64,000 bases of DNA from Bacillota bacterium (GTDB lineage Bacteria > Bacillota > Clostridia > Lachnospirales > Lachnospiraceae), in assembly GCA_023408815.1 (NCBI GenBank), contig JAEYJO010000058.1, positions 62,001 through 126,000 on the forward strand. Reading direction: 5' to 3'. Position 1 is the stretch's first letter; every line of letters begins with the position of its first letter. Below are positions 15,530 to 24,060 of the stretch, one piece after another. The notes under the pieces are model-generated. The model was not told the DNA's origin and did not search any database. It saw nothing but the letters and a program-made list of their open reading frames with translations. The position numbers and the translations under genes are program-made.

Positions 15530-15778
15530 ATTATTAGGAAAAGAGAGGTATGTTCATGTTACGTGAGTCGGTATTGGAGAACACAACTAACTAAATAGTT
15601 GAAAAGGAAAGATATTAGCGATTGCGCTATGGGTCTGCCCTTTTATCGGCGAATGGAGCCGGTGTATCTGCTTTACTGAATGCTTAACCCTTGCGTGGCA
15701 AGAGTTCATACACTTCAAATAGACGTTTGTATTATTTAGACTCTTTGGAAGGCATAACGGTATCGTTGTGCTTTTTTG
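15530..15778 (+). ncRNA. candidate leader or small RNA between the flavin reductase and mutS2-like genes
   Basis: The stretch 15312-16097 has no convincing gene. From the promoter at 15495, a transcript of about 245 bases would run to a terminator at 15749-15778. It contains a 14-codon frame at 15550-15594 (MFMLRESVLENTTN, with AGAGAGG before it) and several small hairpins (AGCG/CGCT at 15616, GGG/CCC at 15631). Downstream, a perfect ATGAGCGC/GCGCTCAT pair encloses another 32 bases (15832-15879). It could be an attenuated leader of the mutS2-like gene, a small RNA, or the remains of a lost gene. No riboswitch class was recognised. Confidence 0.4.
15749..15778 (+). terminator. Rho-independent terminator within the gene-free stretch
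   Basis: GCATAACG (15752-15759) pairs with CGTTGTGC (15764-15771), with one wobble and a four-base loop, followed by six Ts. Confidence 0.75.
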
Positions 15779-16097
15779 TTGTTATTTACACATATTTTTA
15801 CGGAGTTTATTTATTATGGGCTGTTTTATTTATGAGCGCTGAAGAGGCATGTCTTAAAGACAGATACTTTGGCGCTCATTTTGTTATCTTACAGGAAAGT
15901 ACATCCTATAAGATAAAAGCACTCCGTGCGGGCGGGCTGTACAGCTGCGCGCAGGATAAAAGCTGTGCAGCCAAAGTATTCGGCCGCGAAAGTGTTATAA
16001 GCACACTTTTGTCCAAATAAGGGAACCCGATGAGGCCTGTGCCTTTGGAAAAGGAAAACGAAGGAAGGATAAGATTGAAAGGAGCAAGGTTATAAAA

Positions 16098-18005
16098 ATG
16101 TTGAATACAGAAAAAATATTGGAATTTAATACAATAAAAGAAAAGCTAATGGAACTGGCATACACGGATAAAGCAAAGGAAGAAATCGAAGTTCTGAAGC
16201 CATACATGTCGGAAAGTGAGCTGAGGGCGAGTATGCGGGAGACAACTGAGGCGAGGCTGCTTTTGGAGAAAGCGGGGAATCCCCCATTAACATCTTTAAG
16301 GGGCATCGGTGAGTTGATACAGATCGCGGAAAAAGGCGGTTGTCTGACGGAAGAACAACTAGAAAAAGCAGGTATTTCACTGACTGGTGTCAAGCGCCTG
16401 AAGGACTACTTAAACCGTTGTAAGCAGTACGATTTGAGCATTCCCTATTATGAGGAAAATCTGGATTCGCTGGAGGGAATCAGAGAAGAAATACAAAAAA
16501 ACATCCGTGACGGAAAGGTGGACGATTATGCCTCGAAGCTGCTGGGAGATCTTAGAAGAGATATAAGTCTGACGGAAAGCAAAATGCGTGATAAAGCGGA
16601 TAATGTAATGCGCACAAATAAGGAATACATGTCGGACAGTTTCAGCACCATGCGAAACGGACATATCTGTATTCCTGTAAAAAAGGAATATAAGCTGAAA
16701 ATAGCAGGAGCAGTCATAGATAAATCAGCCACCGGAAATACCATATTTATGGAGCCGGCTGCGGTGGGACGGTATTATGAAGAACTTCAGGGATTGGAGA
16801 TAGATGAAGAGAACGAAGTGAGAAGAATTCTATACTCTCTGACGGCAATGCTTGCCGGTGTAGCAGAAATTATGGAGCGGAATAATAAGACGATAGAAAA
16901 ATTGGACTTCATGTTCGCAAAAGGAAAGCTCAGCCTTGAGTATAAAGGAGTGCAGCCTATTATTAATACCGAAAGAAGAATCCGTCTGGTAAAAGGAAGG
17001 CATCCGCTGATGGATCCGGATATCAACGTCCCGCTGGAATTCGAGATTGGAAACGGTACAAACGGTATCGTGGTCACCGGACCGAATACGGGAGGAAAAA
17101 CAGTGGCGATCAAGACGGTAGCATTAAATTGTATGATGGCCCAGTGCGGACTACATGTAACCTGTAAAGAAGCGGATATCTGCATGAATGATGCTTATTT
17201 GTGTGACATCGGGGACGGTCAGAATCTTTCCGAGAATCTTTCCACCTTTTCGGCGCATATTACTAATGTTCTGGATATATTGAAGAGAGCGGACAGGGAC
17301 AGCCTTGTAATTATGGACGAACTGGGTTCCGGCACCGATCCTGCGGAGGGCATGGGAATTGCCGTTGCTGTTTTGGAGGAGCTGAAGAAAAGCGGCGCCC
17401 TGTATCTTGTCACAACGCATTATCCCGAAATAAAAAAATATGCGGATAAAGCGGAGGGGGTGGTAAATGCCAGAATGACTTTTGATAAAGAAAGTTTGAA
17501 GCCTTTGTACCGGATGGTAATCGGAGAAGCCGGAGAAAGTTGCGCATTCTATATTGCCGGTAAACTGGGCATGCCGGCGTCCATGCTGCAAAGAGCAGTA
17601 AAGGAGGCATATGGCGATAACCCGTTGGAAGAGCTGAATATTCCAACCGGACAAGAGAGTGTGAAGAAAGCGGCAGGAGAGCGTATCCGTAAGAAGAAGG
17701 ATCCGGCTAACCGTCAGACGAATGCTATGCAGTTCCGGCTGGGCGACAGTGTCATGGTTTATCCTGAGAAGAAAATTGGAATCGTCTGTGAGACGGCCGA
17801 TGAAAAGGGCGTACTGCGCGTGCAACTGCAGGATAAGAAAATTTATATCAACCATAAGCGGATAAAGCTGCATGTGGCGGCGACGGAATTGTATCCGGAG
17901 GATTATGACTTTTCCATTATTTTCGATTCGGTAGAAAACCGGAAATTGCGACATCAAATGGAGCGGAAGCATGTGGAGGACAGAAGTCTGTCGATAGAAG
18001 AGTGA
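16098..18005 (+). CDS. mutS2: MutS2-like ATPase without Smr domain
   Basis: This 635-residue protein has the MutS2 core: an N-terminal clamp/helical region (TSLRGIGELIQIAEKGGCLTEEQL), a long coiled-coil lever, and a MutS-type ATPase with Walker A TGPNTGGKT (about 327-335), the STFSAHI signature, and Walker B DELGSGTDPAEG (about 406-417). MutS2 proteins bind branched DNA or collided ribosomes and limit recombination. Usual MutS2 is near 780 residues and ends with an Smr nuclease domain; this one stops after a basic, KOW-like tail and has no Smr. It is therefore a shorter subfamily or a paralogue. ATG 16098 is preceded by AAAGGAGCAAGG. Neighbouring genes do not reveal a shared pathway. Confidence 0.85.
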   Translation: MLNTEKILEFNTIKEKLMELAYTDKAKEEIEVLKPYMSESELRASMRETTEARLLLEKAGNPPLTSLRGIGELIQIAEKGGCLTEEQLEKAGISLTGVKRLKDYLNRCKQYDLSIPYYEENLDSLEGIREEIQKNIRDGKVDDYASKLLGDLRRDISLTESKMRDKADNVMRTNKEYMSDSFSTMRNGHICIPVKKEYKLKIAGAVIDKSATGNTIFMEPAAVGRYYEELQGLEIDEENEVRRILYSLTAMLAGVAEIMERNNKTIEKLDFMFAKGKLSLEYKGVQPIINTERRIRLVKGRHPLMDPDINVPLEFEIGNGTNGIVVTGPNTGGKTVAIKTVALNCMMAQCGLHVTCKEADICMNDAYLCDIGDGQNLSENLSTFSAHITNVLDILKRADRDSLVIMDELGSGTDPAEGMGIAVAVLEELKKSGALYLVTTHYPEIKKYADKAEGVVNARMTFDKESLKPLYRMVIGEAGESCAFYIAGKLGMPASMLQRAVKEAYGDNPLEELNIPTGQESVKKAAGERIRKKKDPANRQTNAMQFRLGDSVMVYPEKKIGIVCETADEKGVLRVQLQDKKIYINHKRIKLHVAATELYPEDYDFSIIFDSVENRKLRHQMERKHVEDRSLSIEE

Positions 18006-18048
18006 ATGCATTTTTGATAGTATATATTGCAAAAACTTTATGCTATAA

Positions 18049-18279
18049 TTGATAAATCAGCGGCCGTACGCGTTCATTGAAAACGTCATTACCGACGCAG
18101 CATATAGAAAAAAGGGACTGGCGACGGCCTGCCTGAATTATGCGAGAGACCTGGCCGTAAAGGAAAACTGTTATAAACTGATGCTTCTTACAGGAGCGAA
18201 GGAAGAAAGCACTCTGAGGTTCTACGAGCAGGCAGGATATAATAGAAAGGATAAGACTGCATTTATTCAATGGCTATAG
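18049..18279 (+). pseudogene. C-terminal fragment of a GNAT acetyltransferase
   Basis: The frame carries only the second half of a GNAT domain: FIENVITDAAYRKKGLATACLNYARDLAV (the acetyl-CoA loop RKKGLA) and then STLRFYEQAGYNRKDKTAFIQWL. The first about 70 residues of a normal enzyme are absent, and no ATG or ribosome site precedes it; the only start is a TTG. A TATAAT with an upstream TG (about 18040-18048) lies directly before it and may now serve the genes downstream. It is most likely the leftover of a deletion next to mutS2. Confidence 0.7.
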
Positions 18280-18316
18280 ATTTTAGAATATTTGATTGGA
18301 GATAATTCAGCATATT

Positions 18317-19255
18317 ATGAATTTTTATTTTGCCCCTATGGAGGGAATTACCGGATATATATTTAGAAATGCCTACAACACCTTTTTTCCTTGTATAGAT
18401 AAATATTTTACTCCCTTCTTATCACCGAACCAGAATCGTGGGTTAGGCTCGAAGGAAATGAAGGATATTCTGCCAAAAAACAACAAGGGAATGTATGTGG
18501 TTCCTCAGATTCTTACAAACAATGCGGAGCATTTTATCCGTGCAGCGAGGGAACTTAAGGAAGAATACGGCTATCATGAAGTGAATTTGAATCTCGGCTG
18601 TCCATCAGGAACTGTGGTGGCTAAGGGAAAGGGTGCAGGATTTCTTGCAAAACGCGAGGAACTGGATATCTTTTTGGAACAGGTATTTGCAGCCTCCGAT
18701 TTAAAAATTTCTGTAAAGACGAGAATCGGAAAGGAGTCGGCGGAGGAATTTTATGAGCTGATGCATATATTTAATAAATATCCGCTCCATGAGCTGATCG
18801 TTCATCCGAGGCTGCAGACGGACTATTATAACAACACGCCGAATAAAGAAATGTTCGGTCATGCGGTTTCAACCAGCAAAACACCGTTATGCTATAATGG
18901 AGATATCGTTACAATACAGGATTACCAGCAGTTTTGCGGGGAATTCCCCCAGATAAACAGTGTGATGCTCGGCAGAGGCGTGCTGAGAGATCCTTCGCTC
19001 ATCGATAGAATAAAGGGTGAGCCGGGGGTGGATAAATGGCGGATTAAGGAGTTTCACGACAAGCTGTATTCGGACTATAAAGAGTCATTTTCCGGTGACG
19101 TCAATCTTCTGTTCAAGATGAAGGAACTGTGGTTTTACATGATTCGCATGTTCCCGGAAGGCGAAAAATATCTAAAAAAGATAAAGAAAACGTCGAGGCT
19201 GTGTGATTATGAGGAAATAACGGACAGACTATTTCAGGAACAGCAAATAAAATAG
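18317..19255 (+). CDS. dus: tRNA-dihydrouridine synthase
   Basis: This 312-residue flavoenzyme reduces uridine to dihydrouridine in tRNA. It is an FMN-binding TIM barrel starting FYFAPMEGITGYIFR. It also has VVPQILTN, the diagnostic NLNLGCPSGTVVAKGKGAGFL with the catalytic cysteine (about residue 94), SVKTRIG, VHPRLQTDYYN and a phosphate-binding VMLGRGVLRDPSL. A short helical RNA-binding domain forms the C terminus. I chose ATG 18317 (MNFYFAPMEG) because other Dus proteins begin there; a TTG at 18296 has no ribosome site. It is followed by the LD-carboxypeptidase and GreA-like genes in one direction with short gaps, so they are probably co-transcribed. Confidence 0.9.
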   Translation: MNFYFAPMEGITGYIFRNAYNTFFPCIDKYFTPFLSPNQNRGLGSKEMKDILPKNNKGMYVVPQILTNNAEHFIRAARELKEEYGYHEVNLNLGCPSGTVVAKGKGAGFLAKREELDIFLEQVFAASDLKISVKTRIGKESAEEFYELMHIFNKYPLHELIVHPRLQTDYYNNTPNKEMFGHAVSTSKTPLCYNGDIVTIQDYQQFCGEFPQINSVMLGRGVLRDPSLIDRIKGEPGVDKWRIKEFHDKLYSDYKESFSGDVNLLFKMKELWFYMIRMFPEGEKYLKKIKKTSRLCDYEEITDRLFQEQQIK

Positions 19256-19289
19256 GGCAATGCTTTGTGTGGTAAAGGAGGAAAAAGAG

Positions 19290-20180
19290 ATGCTTGCGGA
19301 GAAATTGAAGCCGGGAGATACTATCGGTATTATATCTCCCAGCCATGTGGCTACGATGGAGGGTTATGCGGAAATTATTTCCGGGATAGAGGCAAAGGGG
19401 TTTAAGGTAAAGACCGGGAGGAATCTATATAAGGATACTTATGGCTATTTGGCCAGTGAGGCTGAACGCGCCGAGGACTTGAATGAGATGGCGGCGGATG
19501 CGGAGGTTAAGCTGATCTTTTTTGGCGGCGGCTACGGAAGTATTGAAGTGCTTCCCTATATAGATTATGAAATTATAAAGAGGAATCCCAAGCTGTTTTT
19601 GAGCTATAGTGACGGTACCTCCATTTTGAACGCGATTTACACCAAAACGGGTCTGATTACATATTATGGGCAATCGCCGGGACATTTCCGGGATCTGAAG
19701 GAATATACCTTCGAACAGTTTTCCTCACATTTGGTGAGAAGGGATGCTTCCTGCTTTGTGAGCAACAGCAAATGGTATTCTCTGAAGGAGGGAATTGGAG
19801 AAGGAACATTGATAGGCGGTTATACATGGAACTTCGCCCTTTCCATAAATACCCCGTATTTACAGTTAGACCGGAGCAAAAAGTATATTTTGTTTATGGA
19901 GGACTTTGAAGCTTTCAGCAGCGTTGCTGCGGTGAGCTCGTATCTGGCCTACATTGAGCAAAGCGGTTTTATGGAGTATGTTTCCGGCGTGCTTTTCGGC
20001 AATTATTCGGATACGCTTTCCGAACAGCTTTTGAACCGCCTTGGAAGACTTGGCGAAAAATATGATATTCCGGTAGCCTATTGTGATGATTTCGGACACG
20101 GGGAGAACCATGCAATACTTCCGGTTGGAAGTCGTGCAGTTCTGGATACGGAGAAGAATTCCATGAGGTTTTTGGACTGA
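19290..20180 (+). CDS. S66 family LD-carboxypeptidase
   Basis: This 296-residue protein belongs to the peptidase S66 family, which removes the terminal D-alanine from muropeptides (LD-carboxypeptidase A) or cleaves related peptides such as microcin C. It opens with LKPGDTIGIISPSH. The nucleophile region is FLSYSDGTSIL (Ser about residue 109), the middle contains GTLIGGYTWN, then LFMEDFEA holds a conserved glutamate, and DFGHGENHAILPVG holds the catalytic histidine. No signal peptide is seen, so it should act in the cytoplasm in cell-wall recycling. ATG 19290 follows AAAGGAGGAA; in-frame upstream codons are unlikely to be used. A gap of only 34 bases separates it from dus. Confidence 0.88.
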   Translation: MLAEKLKPGDTIGIISPSHVATMEGYAEIISGIEAKGFKVKTGRNLYKDTYGYLASEAERAEDLNEMAADAEVKLIFFGGGYGSIEVLPYIDYEIIKRNPKLFLSYSDGTSILNAIYTKTGLITYYGQSPGHFRDLKEYTFEQFSSHLVRRDASCFVSNSKWYSLKEGIGEGTLIGGYTWNFALSINTPYLQLDRSKKYILFMEDFEAFSSVAAVSSYLAYIEQSGFMEYVSGVLFGNYSDTLSEQLLNRLGRLGEKYDIPVAYCDDFGHGENHAILPVGSRAVLDTEKNSMRFLD

Positions 20181-20233
20181 AATTTAGGTGCGTTGCTCGC
20201 TATTTTACTTAACATGGGGGAGGAATCAGGATT

Positions 20234-20737
20234 ATGAACAATCAGCTTACATTGAACGATATTAAAAGGATGGAAGAAGAAATTGAACACCGGAAATTGA
20301 TAATCCGCAAGGAAGCGCTGGAGGCGGTAAAGGAAGCCAGGGCTCACGGAGACCTTAGCGAAAACTTCGAATATTATGCGGCGAAGCGGGAGAAGAATAA
20401 AAACGAGAGCCGGATTCGTTTTCTTGAGAGGATGATAAAGACTGCACAGGTTATTTCTGATGAATCGAAAGAGGATGAGATTGGGGTCAATAATACGGTA
20501 GAGGTGATGTTTGAAGAGGATGGAACCTTGGAGGTTTATAAGATAGTGACGACTATGAGGGGGAATTCTCTGGAAGGGCTTATTAGTACGGAGTCGCCGA
20601 TAGGGAAGGCGCTTATAGGACACAAGGTAGGGGATAGAGTGTGCGTGCAGGTGAATGATAGTTTTAGTTATTATATTGTTGTGAAGAAAATAGAAAAAAC
20701 GGTAGATGATGGGACGGATAAGATAAGGAGTTTTTAA
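20234..20737 (+). CDS. greA: GreA/GreB family transcript cleavage factor
   Basis: This 167-residue protein has both Gre domains. An N-terminal antiparallel coiled coil includes EALEAVKEARAHGDLSENFEYYAAKREKN, whose GDLSENFEY tip carries the acidic residues that reach the polymerase active site. The C-terminal FKBP-like globular domain has the ESPIGKALIGHKVGDRV signature. It binds RNA polymerase and promotes cleavage of backtracked RNA. ATG 20234 is preceded by GGGGGAGG. It is slightly divergent from housekeeping GreA and may be a second copy. It closes the dus gene group; no terminator is clear before the ribokinase promoter. Confidence 0.88.
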   Translation: MNNQLTLNDIKRMEEEIEHRKLIIRKEALEAVKEARAHGDLSENFEYYAAKREKNKNESRIRFLERMIKTAQVISDESKEDEIGVNNTVEVMFEEDGTLEVYKIVTTMRGNSLEGLISTESPIGKALIGHKVGDRVCVQVNDSFSYYIVVKKIEKTVDDGTDKIRSF

Positions 20738-20801
20738 ATAGTCTGCTTCATGGCTGTGTAAACAGTAACTGGTGAAGTCCTCAATAATATTCTAAAATAT
20801 A

Positions 20802-20829
20802 TTGACAATCGTGGAAAAAGATGTAATAT
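20802..20829 (+). promoter_or_regulatory. promoter of the ribokinase gene
   Basis: TTGACA (20802-20807), a 16-base spacer, then TAATAT (20824-20829). Confidence 0.6.
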
Positions 20830-20922
20830 GAAAATATGGAGAAAATATTTTAGGAAAAATATTTCGTTATATACTGGACAGCAATTCAACAGCCCCTCTC
20901 TTAGAGGAAGGAGACTTATGAA

Positions 20923-21852
20923 ATGAAAAAGAAGATATTGATAATCGGAAGCTTGAATGTAGATATGGTAATCGAGATGAAGCGTATGCCTCTTGTAGGG
21001 GAGACGGTTCTTGGAACTGAGCTTAATTATATTCCAGGAGGAAAGGGTGCCAATCAGGCGTGTGCGGCCGGGCGGCTGGCTGGAGATGTAATGATGCTGG
21101 GCTGTGTGGGAGAAGACGAATTCGGAGATATACAAAAGGATAGTCTTACGGAAAATGGAGTGGATACCAGCCGTTTTAAGAGAAGTAAGATCCAGAAGAC
21201 AGGAACGGCCAGTATATACGTGGACGAGAATGGGAGCAACAGCATTGTCGTAGTTGCAGGCGCTAATCAGGAATGCGATGTCTCTTATCTGCAGGAGCAT
21301 GACGATGCGATAAAGGCTTGCGATTATGTTATTTTGCAGATGGAGATACCTTATGAGGCGATTTTCTATGCGGTAAAACGAGCGAAGGAGCTGGGAAAGA
21401 CGGTTATATTGAATCCCGCGCCGGCGCCGGACTCTCTTCCTGACGAAATTCTGGAGAAGCTTGACTATATTACGCCTAATGAGACGGAGCTTATGAAACT
21501 ATGCGGACGGAGCGGGGAGACGTTGGAAGATTTTATTGAAGGTGCAGGCGCACTCCTGCAAAAGGGAGTAAAGAATGTGCTGGTTACCTTGGGCGAGAGA
21601 GGCGCACTTCTTGTGAATGAGAGTATGACGGAGATATTCCCTACAAGGAAGGTGGTTTCCGTGGATACGACAGCAGCAGGCGATTGCTTCAACGGAGCTT
21701 TTGTGGTAGCGCTTGCGGAAGGTAAGGGGCAGAAGGAGGCGGTGACCTTTGCCAACGCGGCATCCTCCATCGCGGTAACGAGAAACGGAGCGCAGACCTC
21801 TATTCCTGGCAGAGAGGAAACGGATGAAGTGCTCAAAAGCATGAGCAAATAA
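20923..21852 (+). CDS. rbsK: ribokinase (PfkB family)
   Basis: This 309-residue PfkB-family kinase phosphorylates a sugar, most likely ribose, with ATP in the cytoplasm. It begins ILIIGSLNVDMVIEMKRMP, has the PGGKGANQA motif (about residues 39-47), a lid segment, NPAPAPDSLPDEIL, and the C-terminal VDTTAAGDCFNGAF motif with the catalytic aspartate. Length is normal. GGAGG lies upstream of ATG 20923. It has its own promoter and terminator, and no ribose transporter is adjacent. The next gene contains a second ribokinase-like domain fused to a LacI regulator. Confidence 0.9.
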   Translation: MKKKILIIGSLNVDMVIEMKRMPLVGETVLGTELNYIPGGKGANQACAAGRLAGDVMMLGCVGEDEFGDIQKDSLTENGVDTSRFKRSKIQKTGTASIYVDENGSNSIVVVAGANQECDVSYLQEHDDAIKACDYVILQMEIPYEAIFYAVKRAKELGKTVILNPAPAPDSLPDEILEKLDYITPNETELMKLCGRSGETLEDFIEGAGALLQKGVKNVLVTLGERGALLVNESMTEIFPTRKVVSVDTTAAGDCFNGAFVVALAEGKGQKEAVTFANAASSIAVTRNGAQTSIPGREETDEVLKSMSK

Positions 21853-21864
21853 AATGGACGAAGG

Positions 21865-21895
21865 AAGGCATGAGGAGGACCTCGTGCCTTTTTAT
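21865..21895 (+). terminator. Rho-independent terminator after rbsK
   Basis: AAGGCATGAGG (21865-21875) pairs with CCTCGTGCCTT (21880-21890), with one wobble and a four-base loop, followed by Ts. Confidence 0.85.
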
Positions 21896-21932
21896 GCTTA
21901 ATATCGGGATAATGGGGGAAACGTACAGCTCG

Positions 21933-21962
21933 TTGTTAGTAACAGGAAAAATGTGGTATAAT
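21933..21962 (+). promoter_or_regulatory. promoter of the LacI-ribokinase fusion gene
   Basis: TTGTTA (21933-21938), an 18-base spacer, and TATAAT (21957-21962) with an extended -10 TG two bases before it. Confidence 0.55.
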
Positions 21963-21997
21963 ATTTAAAAATTTTGCTCACGAAAGGGGAACCTCGT

Positions 21998-23914
21998 ATG
22001 AATATAAAAGACATTGCCAATTTATGCGGTGTGTCACCATCTACCGTATCCAAGATTCTACACAATAAGGATGCGGATATCAGCGTGGAAACGAGAAAAA
22101 AGGTTTTGGAAATTATAAAGGAATACCAGTATGTTCCTTACTCCAAGGTAATAAACAGTGCGGCACCCAAGACGAACATGATAGGTGTGCTTCTGTCCGA
22201 GAATACATACGGCGTACAAGACATGCTTTACAGCATCGAAAAGGCGGCTTCCAGAAACGGATATGGCATCATGCTGTGCAATACGGCACAGGATGAGAAA
22301 AAGGCGGAAAAGTATTATCAAATATTTAACAATAAAGGAGTGGACGGCATTATCTCCATTTGTCAGGACACAGAACCACCTGAGGAAGTGAAGATACCCA
22401 TCGTGTGCATCATGAATAAAGAGAGCGAAATAAAAAACGCTGCTGCGGATCTTTATTTCGACATGAAAGAGTCCGGATACCTTGCGGTCAGTTACCTTCT
22501 GGAAATGGGGCATGAGAGAATTGCATGCCTTTTGGAAAAGGATGAGGAAGATATAAGGGAGGGATACCGGGGAGCATATAAGGAAAGGTTCGTTTCTCCG
22601 GATGAGGAATGGATTTTCATGGGTACTGAGGAAGAAATCGAAAAAGAGGGAATTGCCAGGTGCCTGAAGGCGGATGTGACAGCTATCGTATGCTCCAGTG
22701 CAGAGATGGGAAATGCCGTTTATGAGAAAGTCAGGGAGCGGGGAGACGGAATTCCCAATAAAATGTCTGTTATCAGTACAAGAGACAGTGCTCTTGCAGA
22801 AAAGATATATCCGAAGCTGACGGCCGTCCATGTGCCTATGGATGAAATCGGTGCGCGGGGAGTGGATGTACTGATTCAAATGATGGAGGACAGAAAGTCT
22901 GCTCATGAGTTTAAAGAGAAGATCTCTCAGCATATATGCGAAAGAAACAGTGTCTCAGCGCCGTCAGGATATGAGCGGGGCGGAAAAATTGTAGTGGTGG
23001 GCAGTATGAACATGGACTGTATGATTGGCGTAAACCGTATTCCGACTGTGGGAGAGACGGTTAAGGCGGGGAATATCATATCCCTGCCCGGAGGAAAGGG
23101 AGCGAACCAAGCGGTAGGAGCCGGGAAGCTGGAGGGGTTTGTCTATATGATAGGAAGACTTGGAAACGACAGCGACGGAAAAACGATCTATAACAGCCTG
23201 ATAAACAGCGGAGTAAAAACGGAGGGGGTCGTCTTTGATGATTCGGTCTCTACGGGAAGGGCCTATGTTAATGTCGCATCGGGCGGAGACAGCACCATCG
23301 TCATCTATCCCGGAGCAAATGCAAAGCTGGACTGCAGTCAGATAAACCAATACGAGGGGCTGCTGGAGGGTGCTGCATACTGCCTTTTGACCTCGGAGAT
23401 CCCGGAAGAAACGGTAGAATACACGATTGAAAAATGCAGGGAAATGAAGGTCCCGGTCATACTGAAACCTTCGGCTGTGGAAAGAATGAAGGAAAGTTTG
23501 TTTCAGGATGTCGATTATTTCATACCCAACGAAAAAGAGGCCGAACTTCTCCTTCCCCGGGCATCATCGGTGGAGGAGCGGGCTGATATATTCATAAAAA
23601 AGGGTGTTAAAAATGTAATTATAACTTTGGGGCAAAGAGGCTGCTACTTAAAAAATGCGAAATACCAAGGCTTTGTTCCCACGGCGGGCTTTCATCCGGT
23701 GGACAGTACCGGAGCTGCGGATGCCTTTATCAGCGCGTTGGCTGTTTCCTTAAGCGAAGGCAATGAAATAAGGCAGGCCATCAGCTTCGCCTCCTATGCG
23801 GCGGGCATCAGCTCCACAAGGCAGGGGGTACAGCCGGCTATGGTGGATAGAAGAGAGCTTTCGCTGTATCAGGAAGAGATAGAAAACCTCTGTGTGAGAG
23901 CCCTTCCCGATTAG
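21998..23914 (+). CDS. LacI-type regulator fused to a ribokinase-like kinase domain
   Basis: This 638-residue protein joins two normally separate proteins. Residues 1-320 form a complete LacI-type regulator: HTH MNIKDIANLCGVSPSTVSKILH and a periplasmic-binding-like effector domain ending in VHVPMDEIGARGVDVLIQM. From about 329 a full PfkB kinase follows: KIVVVGSMNMDCMIGVNRIP, PGGKGANQA (about 364-372), and DSTGAADAF (about 568-576), where the catalytic Asp is kept but the usual GAGD reads GAAD. The kinase may sense or phosphorylate the sugar that controls DNA binding. Start ATG 21998 has AAAGGGG before it. It follows rbsK, which it may regulate. No frameshift or stop separates the domains. Confidence 0.85.
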   Translation: MNIKDIANLCGVSPSTVSKILHNKDADISVETRKKVLEIIKEYQYVPYSKVINSAAPKTNMIGVLLSENTYGVQDMLYSIEKAASRNGYGIMLCNTAQDEKKAEKYYQIFNNKGVDGIISICQDTEPPEEVKIPIVCIMNKESEIKNAAADLYFDMKESGYLAVSYLLEMGHERIACLLEKDEEDIREGYRGAYKERFVSPDEEWIFMGTEEEIEKEGIARCLKADVTAIVCSSAEMGNAVYEKVRERGDGIPNKMSVISTRDSALAEKIYPKLTAVHVPMDEIGARGVDVLIQMMEDRKSAHEFKEKISQHICERNSVSAPSGYERGGKIVVVGSMNMDCMIGVNRIPTVGETVKAGNIISLPGGKGANQAVGAGKLEGFVYMIGRLGNDSDGKTIYNSLINSGVKTEGVVFDDSVSTGRAYVNVASGGDSTIVIYPGANAKLDCSQINQYEGLLEGAAYCLLTSEIPEETVEYTIEKCREMKVPVILKPSAVERMKESLFQDVDYFIPNEKEAELLLPRASSVEERADIFIKKGVKNVIITLGQRGCYLKNAKYQGFVPTAGFHPVDSTGAADAFISALAVSLSEGNEIRQAISFASYAAGISSTRQGVQPAMVDRRELSLYQEEIENLCVRALPD

Positions 23915-24060
23915 GAAAAGAGGAGCCGGGAAAGGATAAATCGAATTAAGAAGTAGAAAAATATATGGATATAAAGTATAATGAATAGATAACGAAACGG
24001 ATGAAATGTCTGTTTACAGTTTACACCCCTTGGGTATGGCGGGTACGAAAGGCTGAAGGC

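Noticed and set aside
15691..16020. A 109-codon plus-strand frame with a hydrophobic stretch
   Set aside because: It begins only with TTG, has no ribosome site, contains the terminator at 15749-15778 and the inverted repeat at 15832-15879, and resembles no protein I know. It is more likely chance within a structured non-coding region.
17151..18032. A 293-codon minus-strand frame opposite mutS2
   Set aside because: It lies wholly antisense to a well-supported ATPase gene, has no recognisable domain, and its composition is that of a shadow frame.
22058..22933. A 291-codon minus-strand frame opposite the LacI-kinase fusion
   Set aside because: It is antisense to a gene with clear domain motifs and shows no homology I recognise.
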